Shown here piece after piece: positions 43,507 to 52,417 of a stretch of 64,000 nt of DNA. This stretch comes from Pseudomonas tensinigenes (GTDB taxonomy: Bacteria; Pseudomonadota; Gammaproteobacteria; Pseudomonadales; Pseudomonadaceae): NCBI RefSeq assembly GCF_014268445.2, contig NZ_CP077089.1, forward strand, positions 4,581,501-4,645,500, written 5' to 3'. Each line of letters starts with the position of its first letter. The stretch's first letter is position 1. Position numbers and translations under genes: made by a program. Under the pieces are notes generated by a model that ran no database searches, had not been told where the DNA came from, and was given only the letters and a program-made list of their open reading frames with translations.

Positions 43507-45095
43507 GCACCACCCTCGCCGCTCCCGCACAACCATTCAACGCGGCGGACATGGCGACCGCGACCAAGGTGCTCGCCTTCGCAACCATGTGCATCGGCAT
43601 GTTCATCGCGCTGCTGGATATCCAGATTGTCTCGGCGTCGCTGCGCGATATCGGCGGCGGACTGTCCGCCGGCACCGACGAAACCGCGTGGGTGCAGACC
43701 AGTTACCTGATCGCCGAAATCATCGTGATTCCATTATCGGGCTGGCTGTCACGGGTGTTCTCGACGCGCTGGTTGTTCTGCGCTTCGGCGGTCGGTTTTA
43801 CCTTGGCGAGTTTGCTCTGCGGCATCGCCTGGAACATCCAGAGCATGATTGCCTTTCGCGCGCTGCAAGGTTTTCTCGGCGGCTCGATGATTCCGCTGGT
43901 GTTCACCACCGCGTTCTTTTTCTTCACTGGCAAACAACGGGTAATCGCCGCCGCGACCATCGGTGCGGTCGCGTCACTGGCACCGACATTGGGGCCGGTG
44001 ATTGGCGGCTGGATTACTGATATTTCGTCGTGGCACTGGCTGTTCTATATCAACCTGGTGCCGGGGATTTTCGTTGCCGTTGCGGTGCCGATGCTGGTGA
44101 AAATCGACCAGCCGGAATTGTCGTTACTCAAAGGCGCGGACTATCTGAGCATGGTGTTTCTCGCGCTGTTTCTCGGCTGCCTGGAATACACCCTCGAAGA
44201 AGGCCCGCGCTGGAACTGGTTCAGCGACCAGACCATTCTGACCACCGCGTGGATCAGTGGCTTGGCAGGATTGGCGTTCATTGGCCGCACCTTGCACGTG
44301 GCCAATCCGATCGTCGATCTGCGTGCGTTGAAGGATCGCAATTTCGCCCTCGGCTGCTTCTTTTCGTTCGTCACCGGCATTGGCCTGTTTGCAACGATCT
44401 ACCTGACGCCACTGTTCCTCGGCCGGGTGCGCGGCTACAGCGCTTTGGACATTGGTCTGGCGGTTTTCTCCACCGGCGTGTTCCAGACCATGGCGATTCC
44501 GCTGTATGCCTTTCTGGCCAATCGCATGGACCTGCGCTGGATCATGATGATCGGTCTGGGTTTATTCGCGGTGTCGATGTGGGAATTCAGCCCGATCACC
44601 CACGACTGGGGCGCCGGCGAGTTGATGCTGCCGCAAGCGTTGCGCGGGATTGCTCAGCAACTGGCAGTGCCGCCGGCGGTGACGTTGACCTTGGGAGGAT
44701 TGGCACCCGCACGGCTCAAGCATGCGTCGGGGCTGTTCAACCTGATGCGCAATCTCGGCGGTGCGATTGGTATTGCGGCGTGTGCGACGATTCTCAATGA
44801 CCGCACCAACCTGCACTTCACGCGGTTGGCCGAGCATCTGAACAGCAGCAATGAAGCGATGAATCAGTGGCTGTCGCAGGTCGGCGGCAACCTCGCGAGT
44901 CTGGGCCAGAGCGGCGACGTCGGCGTCACCGCCAGCCTGCGCCAGCTGTGGCTGCTGACCTACCGCGAGGCGCAAACGCAGACCTACGGCGACACCTTTT
45001 TGATGATCGGCGTGTGCTTCGTCATCGCCACGGCGATGGTGCCCTTGATGCGCAAGGTGCAACCACCGGCGGCGCCGAGCGCGGATGGGCATTGA
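43503..45095 (+). CDS. DHA2-family drug efflux permease (EmrB-like)
   Basis: 530 residues; ATG 43503 overlaps the TGA of the fusion-protein gene (ATGA). About 14 helices. Hallmarks are ALLDIQIVSASLRDIGGGLSAG with the conserved Asp in TM1, ETAWVQTSYLIAEIIVIPLSGWLS, and RALQGFLGGSMIPLVF plus GPVIGGWITD. Family EmrB/QacA. Together with the adapter it forms a tripartite pump; an outer-membrane TolC partner is not adjacent. Confidence 0.9.
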   Translation: MSTTLAAPAQPFNAADMATATKVLAFATMCIGMFIALLDIQIVSASLRDIGGGLSAGTDETAWVQTSYLIAEIIVIPLSGWLSRVFSTRWLFCASAVGFTLASLLCGIAWNIQSMIAFRALQGFLGGSMIPLVFTTAFFFFTGKQRVIAAATIGAVASLAPTLGPVIGGWITDISSWHWLFYINLVPGIFVAVAVPMLVKIDQPELSLLKGADYLSMVFLALFLGCLEYTLEEGPRWNWFSDQTILTTAWISGLAGLAFIGRTLHVANPIVDLRALKDRNFALGCFFSFVTGIGLFATIYLTPLFLGRVRGYSALDIGLAVFSTGVFQTMAIPLYAFLANRMDLRWIMMIGLGLFAVSMWEFSPITHDWGAGELMLPQALRGIAQQLAVPPAVTLTLGGLAPARLKHASGLFNLMRNLGGAIGIAACATILNDRTNLHFTRLAEHLNSSNEAMNQWLSQVGGNLASLGQSGDVGVTASLRQLWLLTYREAQTQTYGDTFLMIGVCFVIATAMVPLMRKVQPPAAPSADGH

Positions 45096-45125
45096 TCCCT
45101 ATTTTCTGGCCATGCCCCTTTCCCC

Positions 45126-45215
45126 TGTGGGAGCGAGCCTGCTCGCGAAGGCGGAGTGTCAGTCACCATGGTTGTTATCTGGCACTCCGCTTTCGCGAGC
45201 AGGCTCGCTCCCACA
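45126..45215. repeat. REP doublet
   Basis: Convergent arms. It lies between the EmrB-like gene and the AhpD-like gene, which converge. Confidence 0.9.
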
Positions 45216-45233
45216 GGGGTTATGCGTTGAGGC

Positions 45234-45674
45234 TTAAGCCTGTGGGGTTTTGCGGAAGCCCACCGCCAGACGGTTCCAGCTGTTGATGGTGTTGATTGCT
45301 ACGGTCAAATCGACCATTTCTTTCGGGGTGAACTGGGCCGCAACCACTTCGTAATCTTCGTCCGGCGCGTGGGTCAGGCTCAACTGCGTCAACGATTCAG
45401 TCCACAGCAGCGCGGCGCGTTCACGGTCGCTGAAAAACGGCGCTTCACGCCAGGCGGTCACCGCGAACAGACGACGCGGGGTTTCGCCGCCCTTGATCGC
45501 ATCGGTGGTGTGCATATCGATGCAGAACGCGCAGCCGTTGATTTGCGAAGCGCGCAGCTTGACCAGTTCGATCAGGTTTTTCTCCAGCGGCAGTTTGGAC
45601 ACCGCGGTTTCCAGCGCGATCATCGCTTTCAGAGCGTCTGGGGAAGCGGTATAGAAATCGGTACGAGGTTTCAT
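45234..45674 (-). CDS. AhpD-like alkylhydroperoxidase / CMD-family protein
   Basis: 146 residues from ATG 45674, with GGAG upstream. The redox site C48-x2-C51 with H55 (NGCAFCIDMHTTDA) is intact, as is the surrounding helix (ELVKLRASQINGCAFCIDMH). This is the core of AhpD-type peroxidases; the proton relay ahead of it matches too. It probably reduces organic peroxides, with thioredoxin-like or lipoyl electron donors. Single gene. Confidence 0.87.
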   Translation of the reverse strand: MKPRTDFYTASPDALKAMIALETAVSKLPLEKNLIELVKLRASQINGCAFCIDMHTTDAIKGGETPRRLFAVTAWREAPFFSDRERAALLWTESLTQLSLTHAPDEDYEVVAAQFTPKEMVDLTVAINTINSWNRLAVGFRKTPQA

Positions 45675-45860
45675 GGTGGCTCCGGGCAACAAATGAATGT
45701 GTGGCTACGTTAGTCCTCGCACCCGGCTCGGCAAATAGCCAATATTCCAGAAGATCAGGAGGCCACTGGGTGCAAGGGCTGACCGCTCGTCAGCCAACCG
45801 GCACCAAGGGTCCTGCGCGTCTGACCAATATCAGGTACATCCCCTTTCTGGAGACGGATC

Positions 45861-46160
45861 ATGATCACGCGCAAACTCACTTCGTTGTTACTGGCCGGGC
45901 TGCTGGCCAGCGCCTCGGCCGCCAGCTTCGCCGCCAACGATGGCGCTGACGCCACCGGCACCAAATCCGGCGCTACGAGCGGTTCGACCATGCCACCGGA
46001 TAACACGCCGGGCGCGCCTTCGGGCGGTAATGGCTCCGACGGTGCCGGTTCCGGTACCGGCACCAACGGCGGCGCCAGCGGTTCGGGTTCGGGGGCTGGC
46101 GGCGGCACCGGTTCGGCCGGCGGCGGGACTGGCGGTGCGGGCGGTGGCACGGGCGGCTGA
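45861..46160 (+). CDS. secreted glycine-rich low-complexity peptide
   Basis: 99 residues. Signal peptide ~1-23 (ends SAASFAAN), then a chain made almost wholly of Gly, Ser, Thr, Ala and a few Asp, with GSGSG, GGGTG and GGAGG units. GGAGA lies 7 nt before the ATG. No Cys, no enzyme motif. Such tails could be unfolded linkers or surface peptides. The 3' half is repetitive DNA, so length may vary between strains. Confidence 0.6.
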   Translation: MITRKLTSLLLAGLLASASAASFAANDGADATGTKSGATSGSTMPPDNTPGAPSGGNGSDGAGSGTGTNGGASGSGSGAGGGTGSAGGGTGGAGGGTGG

Positions 46161-46195
46161 ACGAACAAGAGCCATCCCGATTAGACAAGGTCCCA

Positions 46196-46284
46196 TGTGG
46201 GAGCGAGCCTGCTCGCGAAGGCGTTGTGTCATATAACCTTTATTCGCCTGACACGACCTCTTCGCGAGCAGGCTCGCTCCCACA
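46196..46284. repeat. REP doublet
   Basis: Convergent arms with a short inner segment, beginning 36 bp after the glycine-rich gene and 21 bp before the convergent diguanylate cyclase. Confidence 0.9.
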
Positions 46285-46304
46285 GGGTCTGTGTTGTACT
46301 TGAG

Positions 46305-47873
46305 TTAGCGGTCCGAGCGCATCAATTCGGCCAGGCCGCTGTCCAGCGACAGCACCGCCGCGCGATTGCGTCCGGCATTTTTTGCCTGATACAGCGCCGC
46401 ATCGGCACGCTGGATAAACACTTCCGGGCTGTCATTGCCGCTGGGGATAAACGAATAACAACCCAGACTCACCGTCAGGTAACCGGTCGGCGAGCCGCTG
46501 TGGATGATGTGCTTATCGATCACACTGCGGCGGATCTGCCCGGCAATTGCCAGCGCGCCGTTGATGTCAGTGTCTGGCAACAGCACCGCAAATTCCTCAC
46601 CGCCGTAGCGCACCGCCAGATCCGACTTGCGCTGGCAGCACGTCTGCAGCACCTGTGCGACCTGAGTCAGACAATGATCGCCGGCGACATGACCGTAGGC
46701 ATCGTTGTAGCGCTTGAAGAAATCGATATCGAGCATGATCAGGCTGACCGGGCTGACCTGCCGCGCGCCACGGGCGAACTCGATCTCCAGCGAGCGCTCG
46801 AACAGACGTCGATTGGCCAGCCCGGTCAGGCTGTCGTGGGTCGCAATCTGCTCCAGTGTGCGCTGGGCCTTGCGCAGATTTTTCTCGATCCGTTCGCCGT
46901 CACGCACCTGGTGAATGAACACCCAGCCAAACAGGCCGACGCCAAGGATCACCAGGGCGACAATCACACTCGACTGGAATGCGCGGGCGTACCAACCCTC
47001 GAGAATCGTGTCGCGCGACGTCGCCGCCGACACCACCAGCGGATACGCCGCCAAGCGCCGATAGCCGTACAAACGCACAACGCCATCGACCACCGAATCG
47101 ATCATCGCGGTGCCGGCCGTGGCTTCGGGCAGCAACGTGCGATAAATCCGCCCTTGCGCCAGCGACGTGCCGATCTGGTTTTCAACAAACGGACGGCGGG
47201 CGAGCAAGGTGCCGTCGCTCAGACCGAGAAACATGATGCCTTGGTCATCGAGGCTGAAACTTTCGAAGAAACGATCGAAGTACGACATCTTGATCCCGGC
47301 CAGCAGCACACCCTGAAAATTGCCGGCGTGATCATTGACGCGCTTGGAAATCGGGATGATCCACTCGCCGTTCTCGCGGCTGCGGATCGCCGGGCCGATG
47401 TGCGCCACTGTCGAGGCATTCTGCTGGTGGAATTTGAAGTACTCGCGGTCGGCCACGCCATTGCCACGGGGCAGATCGGCAAACGAGGTAATCACCCATT
47501 GGCCTTCGCGATCGAACAGGAACACCCCGTGCAACTGATCGAGTTGCTGCACCCGTCGGGCAAAAGTTCTCTGCAAACGCGGTTTCTGCGCGGCGCCGTA
47601 GCCGTCGTCCTGAATCCAGTCGACCAGGCTGGTCATCACCAGATCGGCGGCGAGGAATGTGTCCTCGGCCTGCTGCGCCATGGCCCGGGTCAGGTTGCTC
47701 GAAGCCACCTCCGCTACCGCCAGATCCTGCCGTCGCGACTGCTCCAGTTGCAGGTACAGCAAACCGGACAGGCACAGACTCACTGCAACGATAAACAGCA
47801 CCGCGGCTTTGCGTAACGGCAGGCGTTTAAGCGCGCCGGGGGCCTGTTGCGGGTCGTGAATAGGGATAGGCAA
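46305..47873 (-). CDS. membrane diguanylate cyclase, Cache sensor and GGDEF
   Basis: 522 residues from a TTG at 47873 (AGGA upstream); the frame is open to 47942, where a GTG is a second option, and no ATG lies near. TM1 at ~22-43, then a periplasmic dCache-type domain with YFKFHQQNASTVAHIGPAIRSRENGEWIIPISKR, TM2 at ~310-330, and a GGDEF domain. The active motif is GGEEF (RYGGEEFAVLL), with the inhibitory I-site RKSD five residues ahead. It should make cyclic di-GMP, with product feedback. Alone on its strand. Confidence 0.88.
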   Translation of the reverse strand: MPIPIHDPQQAPGALKRLPLRKAAVLFIVAVSLCLSGLLYLQLEQSRRQDLAVAEVASSNLTRAMAQQAEDTFLAADLVMTSLVDWIQDDGYGAAQKPRLQRTFARRVQQLDQLHGVFLFDREGQWVITSFADLPRGNGVADREYFKFHQQNASTVAHIGPAIRSRENGEWIIPISKRVNDHAGNFQGVLLAGIKMSYFDRFFESFSLDDQGIMFLGLSDGTLLARRPFVENQIGTSLAQGRIYRTLLPEATAGTAMIDSVVDGVVRLYGYRRLAAYPLVVSAATSRDTILEGWYARAFQSSVIVALVILGVGLFGWVFIHQVRDGERIEKNLRKAQRTLEQIATHDSLTGLANRRLFERSLEIEFARGARQVSPVSLIMLDIDFFKRYNDAYGHVAGDHCLTQVAQVLQTCCQRKSDLAVRYGGEEFAVLLPDTDINGALAIAGQIRRSVIDKHIIHSGSPTGYLTVSLGCYSFIPSGNDSPEVFIQRADAALYQAKNAGRNRAAVLSLDSGLAELMRSDR

Positions 47874-48050
47874 AAGCAAGTCCTGGGCAGGTACGACAAG
47901 GGCGCCAGCGGGAAAACCCTTATGTTTGTGAGCGTAGCCCACCGGAATCTACGGGGCAAACACCCCGGTCCCGCCCAGGTATATCGGCGCGCAACGAGTT
48001 TGGATGATCGCTGTTCGCAGATTTATTTTCGATTGCCTCTTTAGGGTTAG

Positions 48051-48824
48051 TCAGTTGTGAAGGGCCAGGCGCCGCATCGCACTGTGCAGATGCGCGCGCG
48101 CACTTTGCGGATCACCTTCGCGCATCTGCTCATAGGCTCGTTGCGCAATGGCATGAGGCACAGGCTTCAGTTCCCGTTGCGTGGCCATCGCCAGCAATTG
48201 CACCTGCGCGGCGCGCTCCAGGTAATAGAGGTCGTCCCAGGCTTCGGCGATGGTCGGCGCGGCAACGATCACGCCGTGGTTTTTCAGGAACAGAATGTCG
48301 GCATCGCCCATGACACTGGCGATACGGTCGCCTTCGGATTCGTCCAGCGCCAGGCCGCTGTAGTCCTCGTCGACCGCCGTGCGCCCGTAGAACTTCAGCG
48401 CGGTCTGCCCCAGCCACAACAGCGGTGGGCCTTGTAGCAGGCACAACGCCGTGGCGTGAGGCATGTGGGTGTGGAAGGCGACTTTCACTCGCGGCAGATG
48501 CTTGTGCAGACGCGCATGAATGTAAAACGCCGTGGCTTCCGGCAAGCCTTCGCCTTCAACCACATTGCCGTCGAAGTCGCAGACCAGCAGATTCTGCGCG
48601 GTGACTTCGGCAAATGCATAACCGTAGGGATTGACCAGAAAAAGATCGTCATGCCCCGGCACCATCGCCGAAAAATGATTGCAGATGCCCTCCTCCAACC
48701 CGTGCAGCGCGGCCAGTTGAAAGCACGCCGCCAGTTCGCTGCGCGCGGTGATGATCGCTTCCGTGTCGAGGTTCAGCGCTGTCGGGCGTGAGGCCCGCGC
48801 ACTGGCGGTCAGGGTGTGAGCCAT
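48051..48824 (-). CDS. class II aldolase/adducin-family protein
   Basis: 257 residues. The divalent-metal histidines are in VAFHTHMPHATAL (HTH) and the later KNHGVIVAA; GICNHFSAMVPG is the conserved N-terminal loop. The class II aldolase/adducin fold contains fuculose- and ribulose-phosphate aldolases but also many decarboxylases and non-enzymes. It is followed downstream by nothing in operon; upstream is a HAD-family gene with 15 nt between them, so the two are probably cotranscribed. Confidence 0.83.
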   Translation of the reverse strand: MAHTLTASARASRPTALNLDTEAIITARSELAACFQLAALHGLEEGICNHFSAMVPGHDDLFLVNPYGYAFAEVTAQNLLVCDFDGNVVEGEGLPEATAFYIHARLHKHLPRVKVAFHTHMPHATALCLLQGPPLLWLGQTALKFYGRTAVDEDYSGLALDESEGDRIASVMGDADILFLKNHGVIVAAPTIAEAWDDLYYLERAAQVQLLAMATQRELKPVPHAIAQRAYEQMREGDPQSARAHLHSAMRRLALHN

Positions 48825-48839
48825 GACGATTCTCCGTGA

Positions 48840-49544
48840 TTACCAACCGAGGGATTTGAACAGCGGCAACACTTGATCGAGGCGGTTGAGGATCGCGTCG
48901 GGGCGATAGTCCGGCAGCAACTGGCGACTGGTGCCGCGATCGATCCACACACAGCGAAAGCCCATGTCCCGCGCCGCCGTGTGGTCAAGCATGGGACTGG
49001 CACAGATGTGCACGACTTCATCGCGGCTGACGCCCAATTGCTCATGAGCGTAGTCGAACAGGCGTGGCGCCGGCTTATAGGCGCCAGCCTGTTGCGCGGT
49101 GATCACGCGGTCGATGTGGCCGCCGAGTTGCGCGACGTTGCCGGCAATGATCTGGTCGTCGGTGTTGGAGACGATGCACAGTTTGAAACCCATGTTTTTC
49201 AATTCACGCAGGGTCTCGATCACCTCGGCAAACGGCGGCATTTTCGGGATCGCGGCGGCCAGACGCTGGCTGTCTTCGGGCAGGCTGGGCAAGCCCAATT
49301 CTTCCAGGGCCAATTGCAGGCCGAGGGTGCTGAGCTCGCGGAATGATCGGTGCGGCGGCGTTTGTTCGAGGCGATGTTCATGGCGATCATAGACTTCGAT
49401 CAGTTGCCCGACGTCGACCTGATGCTCGCCCTTCTCGCTGAGAATTTCGCCGACAACGGCTTTGAGGCCTTCGTCCCATTGGATCAAAGTGCCGTAGCAA
49501 TCGAAGGTCAGCCATTGCGGGCGCGGGGTGTGAGTCAGTGTCAT
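48840..49544 (-). CDS. HAD-superfamily hydrolase, type II haloacid-dehalogenase-like
   Basis: 234 residues from ATG 49544, with GGAGG upstream; the frame beyond is intergenic. Motif I is TFDCYGTLIQWD (nucleophile D), motif II CIVSNTDD, motif III K in YKPAPRLFDYA and the acidic motif DHTAARDMGFRCVWIDRG. The layout is that of (S)-2-haloacid dehalogenase type, though many relatives are phosphatases. Coupled with the class II aldolase and divergent from a LysR gene. Confidence 0.85.
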   Translation of the reverse strand: MTLTHTPRPQWLTFDCYGTLIQWDEGLKAVVGEILSEKGEHQVDVGQLIEVYDRHEHRLEQTPPHRSFRELSTLGLQLALEELGLPSLPEDSQRLAAAIPKMPPFAEVIETLRELKNMGFKLCIVSNTDDQIIAGNVAQLGGHIDRVITAQQAGAYKPAPRLFDYAHEQLGVSRDEVVHICASPMLDHTAARDMGFRCVWIDRGTSRQLLPDYRPDAILNRLDQVLPLFKSLGW

Positions 49545-49590
49545 TGGTCGAATCCTCCGTGGTGAGGACTTCAGCTTATGAGCGCACGGT

Positions 49591-49641
49591 GATAGTGTTA
49601 AATTAAATAAATAGCCAGTCGTCAGTTGAAAAGCCACTATC
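49591..49641. promoter_or_regulatory. inverted repeat GATAGTG / CACTATC in the divergent promoter
   Basis: GATAGTG (49591-49597) and CACTATC (49635-49641) enclose an A+T-rich centre (TTAAATTAAATAAATA) between the HAD-family gene and its LysR regulator. A LysR site (T-N11-A) could overlap it. Confidence 0.45.
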
Positions 49642-49653
49642 GAGAGCACCGCA

Positions 49654-50511
49654 ATGCTGGACCTGGAATTGCTGAAAACCTTTGTCTGCGTGGTCGACGA
49701 AGGCAGCTTCACCCGCGCCGCCGAGCGCGTACACCGGACCCAGTCGACGGTCAGCCAGCAGGTGCGCAAACTCGAAGACCTCGTTGGCCACGCCCTGCTG
49801 CTGCGCGACCGTACCGGACTGAATGTCGCCGTCACCGAGCACGGCGAACTGCTGATCCACTACGCCCGCCGTTTGCTCGCGCTGTCCGCCGAAGCCACTG
49901 AAGCCTTGGCCAGCGACCTCGATCTGGAAATCCTGCGTATCGGCATGCCGGAAGACTTCGACGCGCGGCGCATGGCGCTGATCCTTGCAGGCTTCACCCG
50001 CAGCCATCCGCAAGCGCGGCTGGAAACCCTCAGCGGCATGAGCCTCGATCTGCGCCAGCGTCTGGATGCCGGCGACATCGACATCGCCCTGATCAAACGC
50101 GAACCCGATAGCGGCCCGGCGTGGGCGACCTGGCCGGAGCGGCTGGTGTGGGTCAAAGGTGCGGAGTTTGATTCGTCCACTGGCGTGCTGCCGTTGGCGT
50201 TGTTTCCGCAAGGCTGCCTGTATCGGCAGCGCGCCATTCGTTTGCTCGATGTTGCCCAGCGCCCCTGGCGGGTGGCGTTCGGCAGCCACAGCCTGACCGG
50301 GATTCAAGCAGCGGTGGCTTCGGGACTGGGGGTGTCGGTGCTGCCGGTGTCGGCGGTGTTGCCTGAGCATCAGGTGTGTACGGATCTGCCGGAACTGGCG
50401 CCGACGGAATTGGCGTTGGTTAGCCGTGATGGGGTTTTGAGTGGTTTACAGCGTGGGTTGGTGGAGTTTTTGCGTGGGGAGTTGGGGGTGGATGCGGGGG
50501 GATTTGCTTGA
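49654..50511 (+). CDS. LysR-family regulator
   Basis: 285 residues. The HTH region is LLKTFVCVVDEGSFTRAAERVHRTQSTVSQQVRKLEDLVGHALLLRDRTGLNVAVTEHGELL. The substrate-binding part includes ILRIGMPEDFDARRMALILAGFTRSHP and ASGLGVSVLPVSAV. It is divergent from the HAD/aldolase pair, likely its target. The chain ends abruptly after LRGELGVDAGG, at normal LysR length. Confidence 0.9.
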   Translation: MLDLELLKTFVCVVDEGSFTRAAERVHRTQSTVSQQVRKLEDLVGHALLLRDRTGLNVAVTEHGELLIHYARRLLALSAEATEALASDLDLEILRIGMPEDFDARRMALILAGFTRSHPQARLETLSGMSLDLRQRLDAGDIDIALIKREPDSGPAWATWPERLVWVKGAEFDSSTGVLPLALFPQGCLYRQRAIRLLDVAQRPWRVAFGSHSLTGIQAAVASGLGVSVLPVSAVLPEHQVCTDLPELAPTELALVSRDGVLSGLQRGLVEFLRGELGVDAGGFA

Positions 50512-50528
50512 AATCCCCCTTACTTCTG

Positions 50529-51053
50529 TTATCGGGGTTTGTTGATTTCCCGCAGCAGGTCCGCGACAGGAATGTTCATGGTGTTTGAGTAGTAGGGTTT
50601 GTAGCCGTAGGCGGTGACGACGACTTTGCAGGGGATTTGTTGTTTGTTGGCGAGAAGGTGGTTCAGTTCTGACGCTGACAAGTCTCGCTGCGAGCTACGG
50701 CTACTAGAGGTTTCAACCAGGAATACGCTGGTGAGATAGGAAAATTTCGCTTTTGCTGTCACTCTTTTTTTTTCAGACTCAATTACGCCAACTGCAGAAA
50801 ACTGAATAGCTTTATCAACTGAAAAGTCATAGTCATCTGCCAACGCACACTCCAACGTACCAGAGGCCATACCCTGCCTTTCTCCTCGATCAAAGAGGTC
50901 AAGAACATCAATATCCGACTCATACCTGATGTCGTATAACAGTGACTTCTCTCGCTCAACTGACACATAAATCAGATTGGCAGGAGGTTGTACGTGGTCT
51001 TTTGCACAGCCGGAACAAACACCCAGAAGAATGTAAGGGAACAACTTATGCAT
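50529..51053 (-). CDS. putative lipoprotein, immunity candidate of the T6SS effector
   Basis: 174 residues from ATG 51053, which shares one base with the effector's stop (TAATG). The N-terminus MHKLFPYILLGVCSGC resembles a lipoprotein signal with a near-match lipobox (CSGC), so outer-membrane or periplasmic attachment is likely but the box is imperfect. The mature chain is A+T-rich, mostly beta/coil with no known motif. In type VI systems the gene directly downstream of a lipase-type effector is usually its periplasmic immunity protein; role inferred from position. Confidence 0.6.
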   Translation of the reverse strand: MHKLFPYILLGVCSGCAKDHVQPPANLIYVSVEREKSLLYDIRYESDIDVLDLFDRGERQGMASGTLECALADDYDFSVDKAIQFSAVGVIESEKKRVTAKAKFSYLTSVFLVETSSSRSSQRDLSASELNHLLANKQQIPCKVVVTAYGYKPYYSNTMNIPVADLLREINKPR

Positions 51054-51781
51054 TACGAAAAGTCCTTCATGATTGAATCGTGCAACATATCGCATGCTGA
51101 TTTGTCGCCAGATATACGCGTAGTGAACAACCCTAACGCGTCTGCATGATTGGTGTTTACATTGACGTTCAGTGAAGGCCCGCAAGCGACAATCCATTTT
51201 TTACCAAAGTCGGCAACCCCGTCTGATGGATCTCTTTGTATCGGCGTCGCTTTGATGTTGATCCATTGAACTGCAACAGGATCGGGATGCTCACGATAAA
51301 TATCCGAACCCAACCAGACCAAAGCCCCTTCACCTACAGGATCCAGGGTGACCAGCATTTGAACTTTGTAACCCCATTCCGACATGATTTTTGTCAGATG
51401 CGCACCATTCCACCCACCGAGACTGTGGCCAATGATATAGACGGGGCAACTCTTGTAAGGAATCAGGCTAAGAACGTGCCTTTGTATATCTTGTTTTCCT
51501 CTGATTTCGTTGTAACCCAACCATTCAGATTTATATTTGCCCTGATCTTTCAACGTTTCATTACGCTTATCAAACTCTAGCCGTGCAAACTGGACGTTTT
51601 TATACGGACCCGAAAAATAATAGCTCTCCTTATCTCCTGCCCCACCAACAAAAAACACAATCGCCTTGGTACTCTCCACCGGCACAGGCTTGTCACTGAC
51701 ATCCTTCTTGTCCGTCAGCGCATGTTCCTTGTGAAGCTTGTAATTGTTGCCCTTCGCGCACGTTACCGTTTCAGCAGCCAT
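51053..51781 (-). CDS. T6SS lipase-like effector (alpha/beta hydrolase)
   Basis: 242 residues from ATG 51781. The Shine-Dalgarno GGAGGAG is the end of the PAAR gene, 3 nt away, so translation is coupled. Nucleophile elbow GHSLGG (S120, G118-G122), acid candidate D147 (TLDPVGEG) and base candidate H212 (NTNHADAL) form a plausible lipase triad. No signal peptide or TM, as expected for a PAAR-delivered cargo. It resembles the Tle lipase-like effector group by architecture, but is too short and diverged to place in one named Tle family. Composition is A+T-richer than neighbours. Confidence 0.72.
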   Translation of the reverse strand: MAAETVTCAKGNNYKLHKEHALTDKKDVSDKPVPVESTKAIVFFVGGAGDKESYYFSGPYKNVQFARLEFDKRNETLKDQGKYKSEWLGYNEIRGKQDIQRHVLSLIPYKSCPVYIIGHSLGGWNGAHLTKIMSEWGYKVQMLVTLDPVGEGALVWLGSDIYREHPDPVAVQWINIKATPIQRDPSDGVADFGKKWIVACGPSLNVNVNTNHADALGLFTTRISGDKSACDMLHDSIMKDFS

Positions 51782-51784
51782 GCC

Positions 51785-52282
51785 TCACTCCTCCAAAAAC
51801 AACTTGATGGTTTCAGGCAGGTGCGAGCTGACTTGGTGAGTAAATCCGTTCGCGTCAGACACCCCATGTTCCAGACGTCCGTCAGCGCGCTGAATAACGT
51901 AAGGATGATCAGGCATGGGCTCACCGGTCACGTCATTGACCAGTTTCAACCTGTCAGTGAAATGCACCGGCATCGGCAGCAAACCACTGAAGGGAGCCGA
52001 CGTCACCGTGTCACCGATGATGACCGTGCCAGAACCGCCGATGACGACGTTGCCGTGCCCACCGGTGCTGTCCAGTGTCGCGGCGTTCAAACCGTTGATG
52101 AACACCGTCGACGCAACAGCACCGGTAATCGGGCTACCGCAGGCGGATTTGTCAGTCATCCGCGCAGCCGCCAAGCCGTCGAAATTCACATTCGGGGAGC
52201 CACTGACAATGGGATTGGTGCCATGTCCCGGCAATGGGCAGGCGGTTGGATCGGTGACGCGGGCGGCGGGTTTTCCGCTCAT
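51785..52282 (-). CDS. PAAR-domain T6SS spike protein with transthyretin-like C-terminus
   Basis: 165 residues from ATG 52282. Residues 1-~90 are a PAAR cone (RVTDPTACPLPGHGTNPIVSGSPNVNFDGLAAARMTDKSAC, FINGLNAATLDSTG). The last ~75 residues (FTDRLKLVNDVTGEPMPDHPYVIQRADGRLEHGVSDANGFTHQV) follow the transthyretin-like fold that recruits cargo at VgrG and PAAR ends. The protein caps the T6SS spike and would carry the lipase-like effector encoded next. No tss or vgrG genes are in the window, so this is an orphan module. Confidence 0.87.
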   Translation of the reverse strand: MSGKPAARVTDPTACPLPGHGTNPIVSGSPNVNFDGLAAARMTDKSACGSPITGAVASTVFINGLNAATLDSTGGHGNVVIGGSGTVIIGDTVTSAPFSGLLPMPVHFTDRLKLVNDVTGEPMPDHPYVIQRADGRLEHGVSDANGFTHQVSSHLPETIKLFLEE

Positions 52283-52367
52283 GAACAGCTCCTTGCAATG
52301 TAACGTGGTCATCCTTTCGGGGGCGCAAGCATGCGGGAGTTCGCCGGGTACTTCAAACCTCCAGACC

Positions 52368-52397
52368 AAAAAAGGCGCCCGATCGGGCGCCTTTTTT
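52368..52397. terminator. perfect 30-bp palindromic, two-way terminator
   Basis: AAAAAAGGCGCCCGATCGGGCGCCTTTTTT is fully self-complementary, with a poly-T on both strands. It ends the RNase T2 gene (minus strand, stop at 52418) and could stop plus-strand readthrough. Confidence 0.92.
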
Positions 52398-52417
52398 ATA
52401 CCTGGAAACCGCTCAGC

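Noticed and set aside
1280..46284. Could the GGGAGCGAGCC doublets be a CRISPR array or Rho-independent terminators?
   Set aside because: The units are scattered singly between genes, paired head-to-head and without regular spacers, so not CRISPR. They lack a T-run after the hairpin, so not classical terminators.
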